Source of the DNA: Streptomyces sp. WAC 04229
GTDB taxonomy: Bacteria; Actinomycetota; Actinomycetes; Streptomycetales; Streptomycetaceae
Reading direction: 5' to 3'
DNA: 45,939 nucleotides
NCBI RefSeq assembly: GCF_003947455.1
Contig: NZ_QHJH01000043.1
Coordinates: 1-45,939, forward strand
In this document: positions 1-8,207 of the stretch, piece by piece
Layout of the letters: the number at the start of each line of letters is the position of its first letter
How positions within the stretch are numbered: the first letter of the stretch is position 1
Made by a program: the position numbers and the translations under genes
Notes under the pieces: model-generated
Told to the model about the DNA's origin: nothing
The model's database searches: none
Seen by the model: only the letters and a program-made list of their open reading frames with translations

Positions 1-20
1 CACCGACACGGAGGATTCCC

Positions 21-899
21 ATGCCGGACCCCGCACGGTCCCAGCCCCCGCCCGCGCCGGGCACCGCCCTGCCGGACGGGCTCTCGCGGGTCGCCCTCTG
101 GACGGCGTCGGCCCACGCCCGGGAGTTCGGGCGGTCCGCGCCGTACGTCCGCGACCCGTGGGCCGCCGACTTCGTCAGCGCGGCCGGCCTCGCCGGCGGC
201 CCCCCGGGCGACGGCCCGCTGCAACGGCTGCTGCCCGACTGGGCCGTGGTGCGCACCCGCTTCTACGACGAGTTCCTGGTGGGCGCGGCCCGGGCCGGCT
301 GCCGCCAGGTGGTGCTGCTCGGCGCCGGTCTGGACACCCGCGCGTTCCGCCTCGACTGGCCCACGGGGACACACGTCTTCGAGGTCGAGGATCCGGCGCT
401 GCTGGCCTTCAAGGAGCACGTGCTGGACTGGGCCGCGCCGTCCTGCGGGCGCCGCAGCACCGTGGGTGCCGACCCGGCCGGATCGTCGTGGGGCGGGGAA
501 CTGCTCGCCGCGGGGCTGGATCCGCGGCGGCCCACCGCGTGGCTGTCCGAGACATACCTGTACCACCTCCCGCCGCGCACGGTGGAGTCCCTCGTGCGCA
601 CGATGACCGAGCTGTCCGCGCCCGGCAGCGTCTTCGGCGCCGAGTGCGTGAACGCCGACGCCGCCTCGTCGTCGTTCGTGGCGCCGTTCCTGGACGCCCT
701 GTCGGCGACCGGGATCTCCTGGCACTGGCAGCTCGCCGATCCGCGGGGCTGGTGGGCGCGGCAGGGCTGGGACGCGGAGGTCGCCGACCTGTTCACGCTG
801 CCGTACGTGGTGCAGCGGCTGGCGCCCTACCTGCCGCTGCTCACCGAGGCCGCGGCGAAGTGCGTGTTCCTGACGACGGGGACCCTGCACGAGCGCTGA
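21..899 (+). CDS. TIGR00027/LCMT-family SAM-dependent methyltransferase
   Basis: A 292-residue class I methyltransferase of the leucine-carboxyl-methyltransferase-like family (Pfam LCMT, TIGR00027). These enzymes move a methyl group from S-adenosylmethionine to a carboxyl or hydroxyl group, often in polyketide pathways. The SAM-binding glycine loop (LGAGLDTRAF) lies at about residues 98-107 and an acidic strand (FEVEDP) follows. Family length is normal. The ATG has a GGAGG about 6 bases upstream. It converges on the 918-9669 operon, so it may belong to that pathway or to genes left of the window. The substrate cannot be read from the sequence. Confidence 0.85.
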   Translation: MPDPARSQPPPAPGTALPDGLSRVALWTASAHAREFGRSAPYVRDPWAADFVSAAGLAGGPPGDGPLQRLLPDWAVVRTRFYDEFLVGAARAGCRQVVLLGAGLDTRAFRLDWPTGTHVFEVEDPALLAFKEHVLDWAAPSCGRRSTVGADPAGSSWGGELLAAGLDPRRPTAWLSETYLYHLPPRTVESLVRTMTELSAPGSVFGAECVNADAASSSFVAPFLDALSATGISWHWQLADPRGWWARQGWDAEVADLFTLPYVVQRLAPYLPLLTEAAAKCVFLTTGTLHER

Positions 900-917
900 T
901 CGCCGTGCCGCGTACCG

Positions 918-2159
918 CTACGGCCGTTCCAGTTCCAGCAGCGCCGCGAGCCACAGGTCCGGGAGCGCGTCGGCACTCGTCAGGGCCTCGTCGTGGATCA
1001 CCGCGAGGCAGGCGGTGTCGTGCTGGAGCGTCAGGGTGGTGAGGCAGCGGATGCCGGCGCCGAGCCCGGAGTAGACGACGGCGCGGCGGGCGGTGTTGCC
1101 CTGGTGGACGAGAGCGCTGCCGAAGTCGACGCTGCTCACCGGCCCGGCGACGGAACGGCCGTTGACCATCCGGGTGCCGACCCGGGCGCCGATGCCTCGC
1201 GGGCCCGCGGTCAGCAGCAGCCGCAGTGCGTCGCGCTGCCGGCCGGTGCGCAGGGTGTCGGTGCGGGCGACCACCCGGGTCAGGGCGTGGAGCGGGGACG
1301 GCGCGTCGCAGGGCAGCAGGACGCGGGCGACGACGAGCCGGTTGCCCGGCGCGCACTCTTCGCCCCGGGGCCGCACCGACATCGGGACCGCGACCGGCAG
1401 CGGGGGGTGGGCGGCGCCGGTGCCCTTCCGGTGCCAGGTGCCGATCGCGTGGGCGAGCGCGGCGAGGAAGACGTCGTTCACCGTGGCTCCGTGCGCGCGG
1501 CCGACGGCCCGCAGCCGGGCGACCGGGACGACCGCCTGGCACAGGGTGGTCCGGCCGCTCACCGGCACGTCGAAGGCGGGCTTGTCGGTGGCGCGGAAGG
1601 AGGCCGCCATGTCGCCGACCGCCCCGGCGAGTCCGCCCAGTACCGGCCTGCGGGGACGATAGGGCGGCGGCCCACCCGCGGGGTGGTCGTCGAGCAGGGC
1701 GCGGGCGGTGTGCGCGGCGCCCACGCCGTCCTGGAAGGTGTGGTCGGTGCGGTAGCACAGGCTGTGTCCGCCGTCGGGGCCGTGCACCAGCCACACGTCC
1801 CAGGGCGGACGGCCGTCGCCGCCCATGGGCCGGGACAGCATGAGCCGTCCGGCGCCCGCGCCGTCGTCCTCCCCGGGCAGCCACGCCTCGTGCACGTGCC
1901 GTTCGACGTCGATCCCGTCGACCCGGGAGAAGGTGCGGCTCAGCCGCGCGATGCGGTAGCGCAGCGCCGGGATGCGGGCCGCCCGTTCGGCGACCCGGAC
2001 GCGTACCGAGTCCAGGGTGGGCGCCCGGCCGGAGAACCCGAACAGGAAGCCGGCCGGCAGCGGTCTGCCGCCCATGGCCAGGTGGTAGGCGACGTCGGCG
2101 GTGCCCATGGGCAGGGATGCCGGCAGGGCGTCGTGGGCGCCGGGGCGGGGGTCGGGCAT
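918..2159 (-). CDS. WS/DGAT-like acyltransferase with DHxxxDG motif
   Basis: A 413-residue protein resembling wax ester synthase/diacylglycerol acyltransferases, which join acyl-CoA to an alcohol (or amine) through a condensation-domain-like fold. The catalytic motif, usually HHxxxDG, reads D139-H-T-F-Q-D144-G145: the second histidine is kept, the first is Asp. The family N-terminus (P-M-G-T-A-D, about residues 17-22) is present. I chose the ATG at 2159 because GAGAGG precedes it and it does not overlap the upstream gene; an in-frame start at 2234 would overlap it by 23 bases. It is the last gene of the 9669-to-918 operon, suggesting a late acylation or condensation step. The acceptor is unknown. 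Confidence 0.75.
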   Translation of the reverse strand: MPDPRPGAHDALPASLPMGTADVAYHLAMGGRPLPAGFLFGFSGRAPTLDSVRVRVAERAARIPALRYRIARLSRTFSRVDGIDVERHVHEAWLPGEDDGAGAGRLMLSRPMGGDGRPPWDVWLVHGPDGGHSLCYRTDHTFQDGVGAAHTARALLDDHPAGGPPPYRPRRPVLGGLAGAVGDMAASFRATDKPAFDVPVSGRTTLCQAVVPVARLRAVGRAHGATVNDVFLAALAHAIGTWHRKGTGAAHPPLPVAVPMSVRPRGEECAPGNRLVVARVLLPCDAPSPLHALTRVVARTDTLRTGRQRDALRLLLTAGPRGIGARVGTRMVNGRSVAGPVSSVDFGSALVHQGNTARRAVVYSGLGAGIRCLTTLTLQHDTACLAVIHDEALTSADALPDLWLAALLELERP

Positions 2160-2211
2160 CGGGAACCTCTCGTTCGGTTGCGGGACATGGGTACCGCGCC
2201 GCACCGGCCCG

Positions 2212-3534
2212 TCAGCACGCGTACCGCGCGACACGCCCGAGCATGTCCACGTACCCGCGCAGCACGAACCGGCCGGGCCCGCCCACGGGCAGGCGGGGGG
2301 CTCTGGAGCGGTGCCACGGCAGTGGCTCGCCGGGGTCCGGCTCGCCCAGCAGGGCGGCGGCCACGTGCGCTCCGTGCGCCACGGACAGCGCGAGGCCGTG
2401 GCCGCAGCAGCCGCCGACGTACCAGACGTCGGGCAGGCCCTGGACCGGCCCGACCACCGGCAGGTCGTCGCCGGTCATGCCGATCCGGCCGGACCAGCGG
2501 TGGGAGACCCGGACCCGGGTGAGGTCGGGGTGCAGGGACCGCAGCCACCCCTCCAGCCGGGCCCAGGCGCGCTCGCGGAGCGCCTGGAGCCGCGGAGCGC
2601 CGAGCCCGGCCGGGACGGTGGCGGTGCCGCCGCCCGCGACCAGCCCCCGGTCCGGCAGCAGGCGGAAGTACGGGGCCAGCGGCACGGCGTCGACGACGGC
2701 GTGGCCCGCGCGCCCGCCCAGCGCCTCGTACGCGGTGTGGCTCAGCGGCTCGGTGGCGACGGCGTACACCTCCAGCGGCAGGACCGTGCCGACCGGCAGG
2801 TCCAGAGCCTGGGCCGCGGAGTTGACGGCGAGCACCGCCTGCCCGGCGTAGAGCCGGCCGTGCGGGAAGACCAGCTCCGGGCCGACCAGATCGCCCGGGC
2901 GCACGGCCAGCAGCGGGCTGCGGCCGTAGAACCGCACCCCCTTCTCGGCGCAGGCTCGGGCGAGGGCGCAGGTCAGCGCGGCCGGGTCGAGCGTGGCGGC
3001 GGGCCGGTGCACAAGCGCCGCCCGGTAGGGCACGCCGACGCGTTCGCTGATGCCGGCCGGGGTGAGGACCGGCATGTCCAGGCCGAGTTCGCGGGCGGCT
3101 CTGGCCTGGCGGGCGAGTGCCACCAGGCCCGCCGGGGAGCGCGTGGCGATGAGCTGGTCGCCGGGGCGCGGCGCACAGGGCACGTCCAGCCGCGCGCACA
3201 GGTCGAGGACGTCCCGCACCGCCCGCTCGCCTGCGCGGTGCATGCGGCGCGCGGCGCGCGGGCCGAACCGCTGCACGGCCCGGTCGAGGGCGGGCCCGGC
3301 GCGCGGGCCGAGCAGGCCGGTGCCCCGGCCGCTTGCCCCGGCGGCGGGCTGCGCGGCGTCCACCACGGCGATGTCGAGGCCCGGTGCGCGCTCCGCGAGG
3401 TGGTAGGCGCAGGACAGTCCGGCCAGGCCGGCCCCGACGACGGCCACGTCCGCGGTGACCACGCCGTGCAGCTGGGGCTGGGACGGCAGTTCCGCCGGGG
3501 CCCAGCGCGGCGTTCCGGCCGGCGGCCCGGTCAT
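2212..3534 (-). CDS. FAD-dependent oxidoreductase (DAO family)
   Basis: A 440-residue flavoprotein of the D-amino-acid oxidase/glycine oxidase (DAO) fold. The N-terminal Rossmann motif GAGLAG is at residues 34-39 and the C-terminal FAD-contacting segment (V-G-G-C-C-G-H-G-L) is at about residues 385-393. The family oxidises C-N bonds of amines and amino acids, which would fit a pathway containing an aminotransferase. The ATG at 3534 overlaps the upstream flavin reductase stop in an ATGA, implying translational coupling; longer in-frame starts run into that gene. The adjacent flavin reductase could supply reduced flavin, although DAO enzymes usually do not need one, so the pairing is notable. 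The substrate is unknown. Confidence 0.85.
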   Translation of the reverse strand: MTGPPAGTPRWAPAELPSQPQLHGVVTADVAVVGAGLAGLSCAYHLAERAPGLDIAVVDAAQPAAGASGRGTGLLGPRAGPALDRAVQRFGPRAARRMHRAGERAVRDVLDLCARLDVPCAPRPGDQLIATRSPAGLVALARQARAARELGLDMPVLTPAGISERVGVPYRAALVHRPAATLDPAALTCALARACAEKGVRFYGRSPLLAVRPGDLVGPELVFPHGRLYAGQAVLAVNSAAQALDLPVGTVLPLEVYAVATEPLSHTAYEALGGRAGHAVVDAVPLAPYFRLLPDRGLVAGGGTATVPAGLGAPRLQALRERAWARLEGWLRSLHPDLTRVRVSHRWSGRIGMTGDDLPVVGPVQGLPDVWYVGGCCGHGLALSVAHGAHVAAALLGEPDPGEPLPWHRSRAPRLPVGGPGRFVLRGYVDMLGRVARYAC

Positions 3535-4100
3535 CCGGCGGCGTCCGGGACCGGATCGGTCAGCGCGCCGAACCGGCGGTCGTGCCACAGCAGCGGGCGG
3601 CCGGCGCCCACGTGCACGGCGGCGACCCGGCCGACGACGAGGTGGTGGTCGCCGTAGCGGCGTACGTCCTCGGTGAGACACACCGACCAGGCGAGCGCCC
3701 CGGCCAGCACCGGTACGCCCAGGACCTGCCGGGTGTCGGTGCCGGCGAACCGCCCGGCCGCGGTGGTCGTCGGTGAGGCGAAGCGGCCCGCCAGGTCCTG
3801 CTGTTCCTCGCGCAGCAGGTGCACGGCGAAGGCCCGGCGGGCGCGGACGGCGGCGAGGGTGCGGGAGCCGTCGCGCAGACAGGCCAGGAGCAGGGGCGGG
3901 CGGGCGGAGAGCGAGGTGACGGCGGAGACCGTCATGCCGAGCGGCCCGTCCTCGCCGCGGGCGGTCACGACGGTCACCCCGGCGGCCAGCTTCGCGTACA
4001 GGCCGAGGCAGCGGGCGGCCCCGGGTCCCGGCTCCTCGTGGAGGGGGTCCGCGGGCCGCTCGGCCGTCCGGTCAGCGACGAGCCGCAGCCGCGCGTTCAT
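3531..4100 (-). CDS. Flavin reductase domain protein (HpaC-like)
   Basis: A 189-residue protein of the flavin reductase-like/FMN-binding split-barrel family. Such proteins use NAD(P)H to reduce FMN or FAD for a partner monooxygenase. Typical segments are visible: G-V-T-V-V-T-A near residue 42, the conserved M-T-V-S-A-V-T-S-L-S turn near residues 56-65, and F-A-V-H-L-L near residue 90. The start lies 29 bases inside the upstream SRPBCC gene and the stop overlaps the downstream FAD oxidoreductase by four bases, so it sits mid-operon. Its partner is unidentified; the adjacent FAD enzyme is the obvious candidate. Confidence 0.85.
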   Translation of the reverse strand: MNARLRLVADRTAERPADPLHEEPGPGAARCLGLYAKLAAGVTVVTARGEDGPLGMTVSAVTSLSARPPLLLACLRDGSRTLAAVRARRAFAVHLLREEQQDLAGRFASPTTTAAGRFAGTDTRQVLGVPVLAGALAWSVCLTEDVRRYGDHHLVVGRVAAVHVGAGRPLLWHDRRFGALTDPVPDAAG

Positions 4101-4539
4101 CGATCACCTCCGCGTCCGCCAGGCCCCGCAGCACCCGGGCGATGTTGGCCCGTACCGTCGACTCGGCCACCGGGTCGAGGATCTCGGCGAGGGACGGGAT
4201 GCCCAGGTCGAAGGCGGCGGTGAAGACGACGAGCGTGCCGCCGTCCCGCGCCTCGCAGCGCCAGCTCCCCTCGAAGGTCTGGAAGTCGCCGCTGAGCTGT
4301 TCGAAGGTGAGGGAGTACGTCTCGGGCGAGTAGGTGTCGCGTTCCCGCCATCGCATCAGGCCGCCCCGGAACTCGACGGTCCAGTCGGAGACGGTGGAGC
4401 CGTCGGGCAGCGGCGGTTCCACCCGCACCTCGCGGAAGGTGGCGCTGTACTCGGGGTAGCGGGGGAAGTCGCTGATGCGGCGGTAGACCTCGGCGGGGGC
4501 CAGGCCGTCGGCGAGGGCGTGCAGGACCACGTGGCGCAT
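4072..4539 (-). CDS. SRPBCC family protein (cyclase/START-like)
   Basis: A 155-residue single-domain protein of the SRPBCC (START/Bet v1-like) superfamily, close to polyketide cyclase/dehydrase and RatA/Coq10-type members. Visible landmarks are an N-terminal strand, the F-P-R-Y-P-E-Y helix turn (residues 25-31), R-W-R-E-R-D-T-Y in the central sheet and a long C-terminal helix. These proteins bind hydrophobic ligands. In biosynthetic operons they often cyclise, aromatise or hold reactive intermediates. Its place between aminotransferase and flavin reductase suggests handling of an amino-aldehyde or imine-like intermediate, which is inference. The ATG at 4539 follows a GGAAGGAA about 12 bases upstream. 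Confidence 0.75.
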   Translation of the reverse strand: MRHVVLHALADGLAPAEVYRRISDFPRYPEYSATFREVRVEPPLPDGSTVSDWTVEFRGGLMRWRERDTYSPETYSLTFEQLSGDFQTFEGSWRCEARDGGTLVVFTAAFDLGIPSLAEILDPVAESTVRANIARVLRGLADAEVIDERAAAARR

Positions 4540-4581
4540 GGGTGGGTCGGTTCCTTCCCGGAGGGTTCGCGGACGCGGGGG

Positions 4582-5850
4582 TCAGCCGGCCATGCGGCCG
4601 GCGGTGCGGTGCAGGGCCTCGGCGAGGGTGGTGCGGAACAGGTCGAGCGCACCGTCCTCGACCACGGCGGGCGGCGTCAGCCGCAGCACCCGGGTGGAGT
4701 TGAGGGAGTGGTTGACGAGCACGCCGCGGGCGATCAGCTCCAGCAGCATCTCGCCGACCGCCTGTTCCTCGGCGAACTCGATGCCGATCAGCAGTCCCCT
4801 GCCGCGCACCTCGCGGACCAGTCCGCCCTCGTAGGGCGCGCAGACGGCCCGCACGGCTTCGAGGATGCGGGCGCCGAGCACGGCCGCGCGGGCCACGGTG
4901 TCCTCCTCTTCCATCGCGCGTACGGTGGCCAGGGCGGCGGCGCAGGCGATCGGCGAGGCGCCGAAGGTGGAGGTGTGCAGGTAGGGGTCGCGGCTGAACG
5001 GCGCGTACGCCTCCTCGGTGGCGGCCATCGCGGCGATCGGTACGACACCGCCGCTGAGCCCCTTGCCGGCCAGCAGCACGTCGGGGCGCACGTCCTCGGC
5101 GTCGACACCCCACCAGGTGCCGAGCCGCCCCATGCCGGTCTGGATCTCGTCGACGACCATCAGGGCGCCGTACGTCCGGCACAGCGCCCGCACCTGGCGG
5201 AGGTAGCCGGGGCGGGGGATGCGCACACCGCCCTCGCCCTGGACGGGTTCCACGATGACGCAGGCCCGGTCGCGGCGGGCGGACAGTGCCTGTTCGAGGT
5301 CGGCGGGATCGTCGTAGCCGACCTGGGTGACGTCCGGCAGCAGGGGCCGGAACGGTGTCTGGTAGGTGGCGTTGGCGGTGGCGCTGAGCGCGCCGAGGGT
5401 CTTGCCGTGGAAGCCCCGACGGGTGGTGATCACCGAGGTGCGGCCCTGGGCGCGGGCCAGTTTCAGGGCGGCCTCGGTGGCCTCGGCGCCGGAGTTGACG
5501 AAGTGGACGTAGTCGAGGCCGGGCGGGGTGTGGGCGGCGAGGGCCTGGGCGGCCCGGGCGGCGACCGGTTCGAGGAAGACGCGGCTCGCCAGCGGGTGGG
5601 TGTCGATCTGCCGGTGCACCGCCTCGACGACGGCCGGGTGGCGGTGGCCGAGGAGGAACACGCCGTAGCCGCCGAAGTCCAGGAAGCGGCGGCCGTCGTC
5701 GGCGTGGATCCAGACGCCCTCGGAGCGGACCTCGGCCATGCCGCCCATGACGCGGCCCATGACGGCTCGGCCGGTACCGATGTGCTTCTGATAGAGGGCG
5801 ACCACGTCGGTCGTGTCGGCGGGCGGGGCGGAGGGGGGTGACATCGTCAT
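4582..5850 (-). CDS. Class III PLP-dependent aminotransferase
   Basis: A 422-residue class III (acetylornithine/omega-amino-acid type) aminotransferase. PLP-binding features are complete: N-S-G-A-E-A at 119-124, D234 in V-V-D-E-I-Q-T-G, and the Schiff-base lysine K263 in L-A-G-K-G-L-S-G-G. It would convert an aldehyde or ketone to an amine, with an amino acid as donor. The ATG at 5850 overlaps the reductase stop as ATGA. A thioester reductase coupled to an aminotransferase is the classical route from an acyl thioester to a primary amine. In tambjamine TamH the two activities are fused, while here they are separate. The first gene-internal Met at 5844 is a less likely start. Confidence 0.9.
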   Translation of the reverse strand: MTMSPPSAPPADTTDVVALYQKHIGTGRAVMGRVMGGMAEVRSEGVWIHADDGRRFLDFGGYGVFLLGHRHPAVVEAVHRQIDTHPLASRVFLEPVAARAAQALAAHTPPGLDYVHFVNSGAEATEAALKLARAQGRTSVITTRRGFHGKTLGALSATANATYQTPFRPLLPDVTQVGYDDPADLEQALSARRDRACVIVEPVQGEGGVRIPRPGYLRQVRALCRTYGALMVVDEIQTGMGRLGTWWGVDAEDVRPDVLLAGKGLSGGVVPIAAMAATEEAYAPFSRDPYLHTSTFGASPIACAAALATVRAMEEEDTVARAAVLGARILEAVRAVCAPYEGGLVREVRGRGLLIGIEFAEEQAVGEMLLELIARGVLVNHSLNSTRVLRLTPPAVVEDGALDLFRTTLAEALHRTAGRMAG

Positions 5851-6968
5851 GACGCCACCTCCGCGGGGGCGGCCGCGGCGGCCCGGTGCCGGCTGAGCAG
5901 GGCGGACCGTTCCCCGGCCCAGCTCTCCGCGTTGCGCACCAGGGCGGCCCGGATGCCGGCGCGGGTCAGACGGGTGCCGCAGTGGGGTTCGCCGAGGGAG
6001 GTGTCGAAGGGCAGTGCGCGCTGGAAGACCAGCAGCAGTTCCGCGTAGTGCTCCAGCCGGCGGCGGACCGAGACGGGCAGCGCGGTGCCCTCCAGCATGG
6101 GCAGCAGCAGCCGGTGCACCGCCTCGACGGGGATGAGCCGGGGGCGCTGGGGGCGGGGCAGGCCGTGGCGTACCGCGACGTCGGCGCAGACGTCGGCGAA
6201 CTCCCGCAGTTCGATGGCCTGCCCGCCCGCCGTCAGCCAGTACTCGCCGCCGCCGACCCCGCCCCGGACCAGGCTGCCGACGGCCCGTGCGACGTAGTCC
6301 TGCGGGACCATGTCGATCCGGGCGTCGGGTGCGCCGGGAAGCACCGGCACCTGCCCCAGGATCATCGAGCCGATCGTCTTGGTCAGGCCCTGCTGACCGG
6401 CGATCCGTCCGGTCGCGGAGTCGCCCATGACCACCGAGGGCCGCACGATGACGCCCGGCACGCCCGCGTCGCGGGTCATCTGCTCGGCCCGGCTCTTGGA
6501 GTCGAGGTAGGCGGCGGCGCCGGGGAAGCGCCGGCGGTCCTCGTCGGTGGGGGTGTTGGCCACGAACGCGGTGCTCATGAGGTACAGCGGGGCGTCGGCG
6601 CGGGCCGCGAGGTCGAGCACGTTGTCGGCGCCGCGCACGTTGGTGCGCGTGATGTTCTCCGGCGGGGTGCGCCAGTTGGTCTCGGCGGCGGAGTGCAGCA
6701 CCACGTCCACCTCGAGGGCCAGTTCGTGCCAGGCCCGGGGGCTCAGTCCGAGCCGGGGGGCGACGAGGTCGCCCTGGAGTTCGCGCACCCGCGGGTCGCG
6801 CAGCGGTGTGTTGCGGCGCAGGCACAGCAGGTCGTAGTCGGGTGCCAGTTCGTCGATCAGGGCCCGCCCGAGCACTCCGGAGCCGCCGGTCAGCAGCAGG
6901 GTGGGGCGGTCGCGCGGTCCCGTACGGCCGGTGGGCAGGACGGTGAGGCGCGGGTTGTCCGAGGGCAT
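5847..6968 (-). CDS. Thioester-reductase-like extended SDR (NAD-binding_4)
   Basis: A 373-residue extended short-chain dehydrogenase of the fatty acyl-CoA/thioester reductase (NAD-binding_4) type, rather than a sugar epimerase. It has the nucleotide motif T-G-G-S-G-V-L-G at 27-34, H-S-A-A-E-T-N-W near 92-99, S-T-A-F at 132-135 and the catalytic Y154xxxK158. No carrier or adenylation domain is attached, so the substrate should be an acyl-CoA or a separate ACP-bound acyl chain, reduced to aldehyde (possibly alcohol). The ATG at 6968 is chosen for its GGAGAA ribosome-binding site. It is coupled by ATGA to the aminotransferase. A role on NDP-sugars or another ketone is possible but less likely. 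Confidence 0.75.
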   Translation of the reverse strand: MPSDNPRLTVLPTGRTGPRDRPTLLLTGGSGVLGRALIDELAPDYDLLCLRRNTPLRDPRVRELQGDLVAPRLGLSPRAWHELALEVDVVLHSAAETNWRTPPENITRTNVRGADNVLDLAARADAPLYLMSTAFVANTPTDEDRRRFPGAAAYLDSKSRAEQMTRDAGVPGVIVRPSVVMGDSATGRIAGQQGLTKTIGSMILGQVPVLPGAPDARIDMVPQDYVARAVGSLVRGGVGGGEYWLTAGGQAIELREFADVCADVAVRHGLPRPQRPRLIPVEAVHRLLLPMLEGTALPVSVRRRLEHYAELLLVFQRALPFDTSLGEPHCGTRLTRAGIRAALVRNAESWAGERSALLSRHRAAAAAPAEVAS

Positions 6969-7029
6969 GAGGGTGTTCTCCCAACGGGTCTCGACCACCG
7001 GTGGGCCGGTGGGGCGGGGTGGGCCGGGT

Positions 7030-8163
7030 TCAGGCGATGGCCAGCGGGCCGTCGGCCAGGTACGCGCCGAGCGGCGGGGTCATCCGGGAGCGGGACGGCG
7101 GGTGCAGGGAGAGTCCGTTGGCGCAGGCGGCCAGGTGGCCCACCTCGTCGGACGTCATGAAGTTCAGCCCGCCGAGCAGTTCGACCGCGCGCGGGACGAT
7201 GCGGGCGAGGGCGTCCTGGACGCCGTAGCGCACGCACAGGGCCTGGGCGAGGGCGGACTCGTCGAGGTCGCCGCCGTCGACGCGGCGGGCGACGCCCTCG
7301 GCGGCGGCCATGGCGGCCTCGGTCTCGACGAAGAGCCGTACCCGCTCGTGGTCGGGTACGCGTTCGTTGAGCAGCACGCGCTCCACCAGGGCGCTCGCGG
7401 CGCCGAGGTAGCTGCCCGTCATCAGGACCTGGAACCAGATCAGTCCGGCGGTCTGGAGTTCGTCGAGCCGTTCGCCGGAGGCGGTCGCGGTGCGCAGGAC
7501 GAGTTCCGGCGGGACGAGGACGTCGGTGAGCGTGACCTGGTCGCTCTCGGCGCCGGCCAGGAAGGTGCTGGACCAGAAGCCGCTGACGCTGAGGCCCTCG
7601 CTGTCGGCGGGTACGAGGGCGACGGCGAGTTCGTCGCCCTGTCCGTCCTCGCGCGGGATCACGACGCCGGCGGTGAGCACGTCCATGGAGCGGGCGAGGC
7701 TGCACGGGCGTTTGACGCCGTTGATCCGGATGCCGTCCGCGGTCGCGGTGGCGGTCATCGAGGGGTCCAGGATGCCCGCGCCGCTGCGGCCCTCGGCGAA
7801 GCCGGAGGCGATGACGCGGTTGCTGGATGCCACTCCCTCGATCAGCATCCACTCCAGGCCGTCACCGAGGCCGCCGAGGCCGACCAGGGTGGCCATGGAG
7901 AAGTGGTGCATGGTGGTGGCGACGGCCAGCGAGGGCGAGCGGCTGCCGATGGCCCGCTGCACCCTCAGCGCGTCCAGTGCGGTGGCGCCGCGCCCCTGGT
8001 GGGACTCCGGGACGAGCAGTCCGGGCCCGCCGCTGTCCCGGAAGAGCCGGATGCCCGGGCTGCCCGGCCGCTCCAGTTCCATCAGCGGGGTCTCGCGCAG
8101 GGCGGGGTCCAGGTCGGGGAGGAGCTTGGCGAGGGTGGTGCGTTCGCGTTCGAGGAATCTCAT
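7030..8163 (-). CDS. Acyl-CoA dehydrogenase family protein
   Basis: A 377-residue flavoprotein of the acyl-CoA dehydrogenase superfamily, which normally introduces an alpha-beta double bond in acyl thioesters. The N-terminal helical region, the central barrel (S-G-F-A-E-G-R-S-G-A near 115-124; V-L-V-P-P-E-L near 220) and the C-terminal helices are present. The usual catalytic Glu context near the C-terminus (Y-E-G) is not apparent, so it may be an atypical desaturase, as seen in specialised metabolism. The ATG at 8163 has GGAGG about 10 bases upstream. It resembles in role TamF of tambjamine biosynthesis, which desaturates the acyl chain before it is converted to an amine; this is an analogy only. 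Confidence 0.85.
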   Translation of the reverse strand: MRFLERERTTLAKLLPDLDPALRETPLMELERPGSPGIRLFRDSGGPGLLVPESHQGRGATALDALRVQRAIGSRSPSLAVATTMHHFSMATLVGLGGLGDGLEWMLIEGVASSNRVIASGFAEGRSGAGILDPSMTATATADGIRINGVKRPCSLARSMDVLTAGVVIPREDGQGDELAVALVPADSEGLSVSGFWSSTFLAGAESDQVTLTDVLVPPELVLRTATASGERLDELQTAGLIWFQVLMTGSYLGAASALVERVLLNERVPDHERVRLFVETEAAMAAAEGVARRVDGGDLDESALAQALCVRYGVQDALARIVPRAVELLGGLNFMTSDEVGHLAACANGLSLHPPSRSRMTPPLGAYLADGPLAIA

Positions 8164-8207
8164 GGGCTGTGCGGTCCTCCAGGGTGAGGCGGTGGCGGCG
8201 GTGTGGG

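Noticed and set aside
2212..3681. Longer start for the FAD oxidoreductase at 3681
   Set aside because: It would overlap the flavin reductase by about 150 bases and add an Arg/Pro-rich tail; the ATGA at 3534 is a better start.
3673..5841. A 722-codon open frame on the plus strand
   Set aside because: It lies opposite three well-supported genes (flavin reductase, SRPBCC, aminotransferase) and its translation has low-complexity Gly/Ala/Val/Arg composition with no family features.
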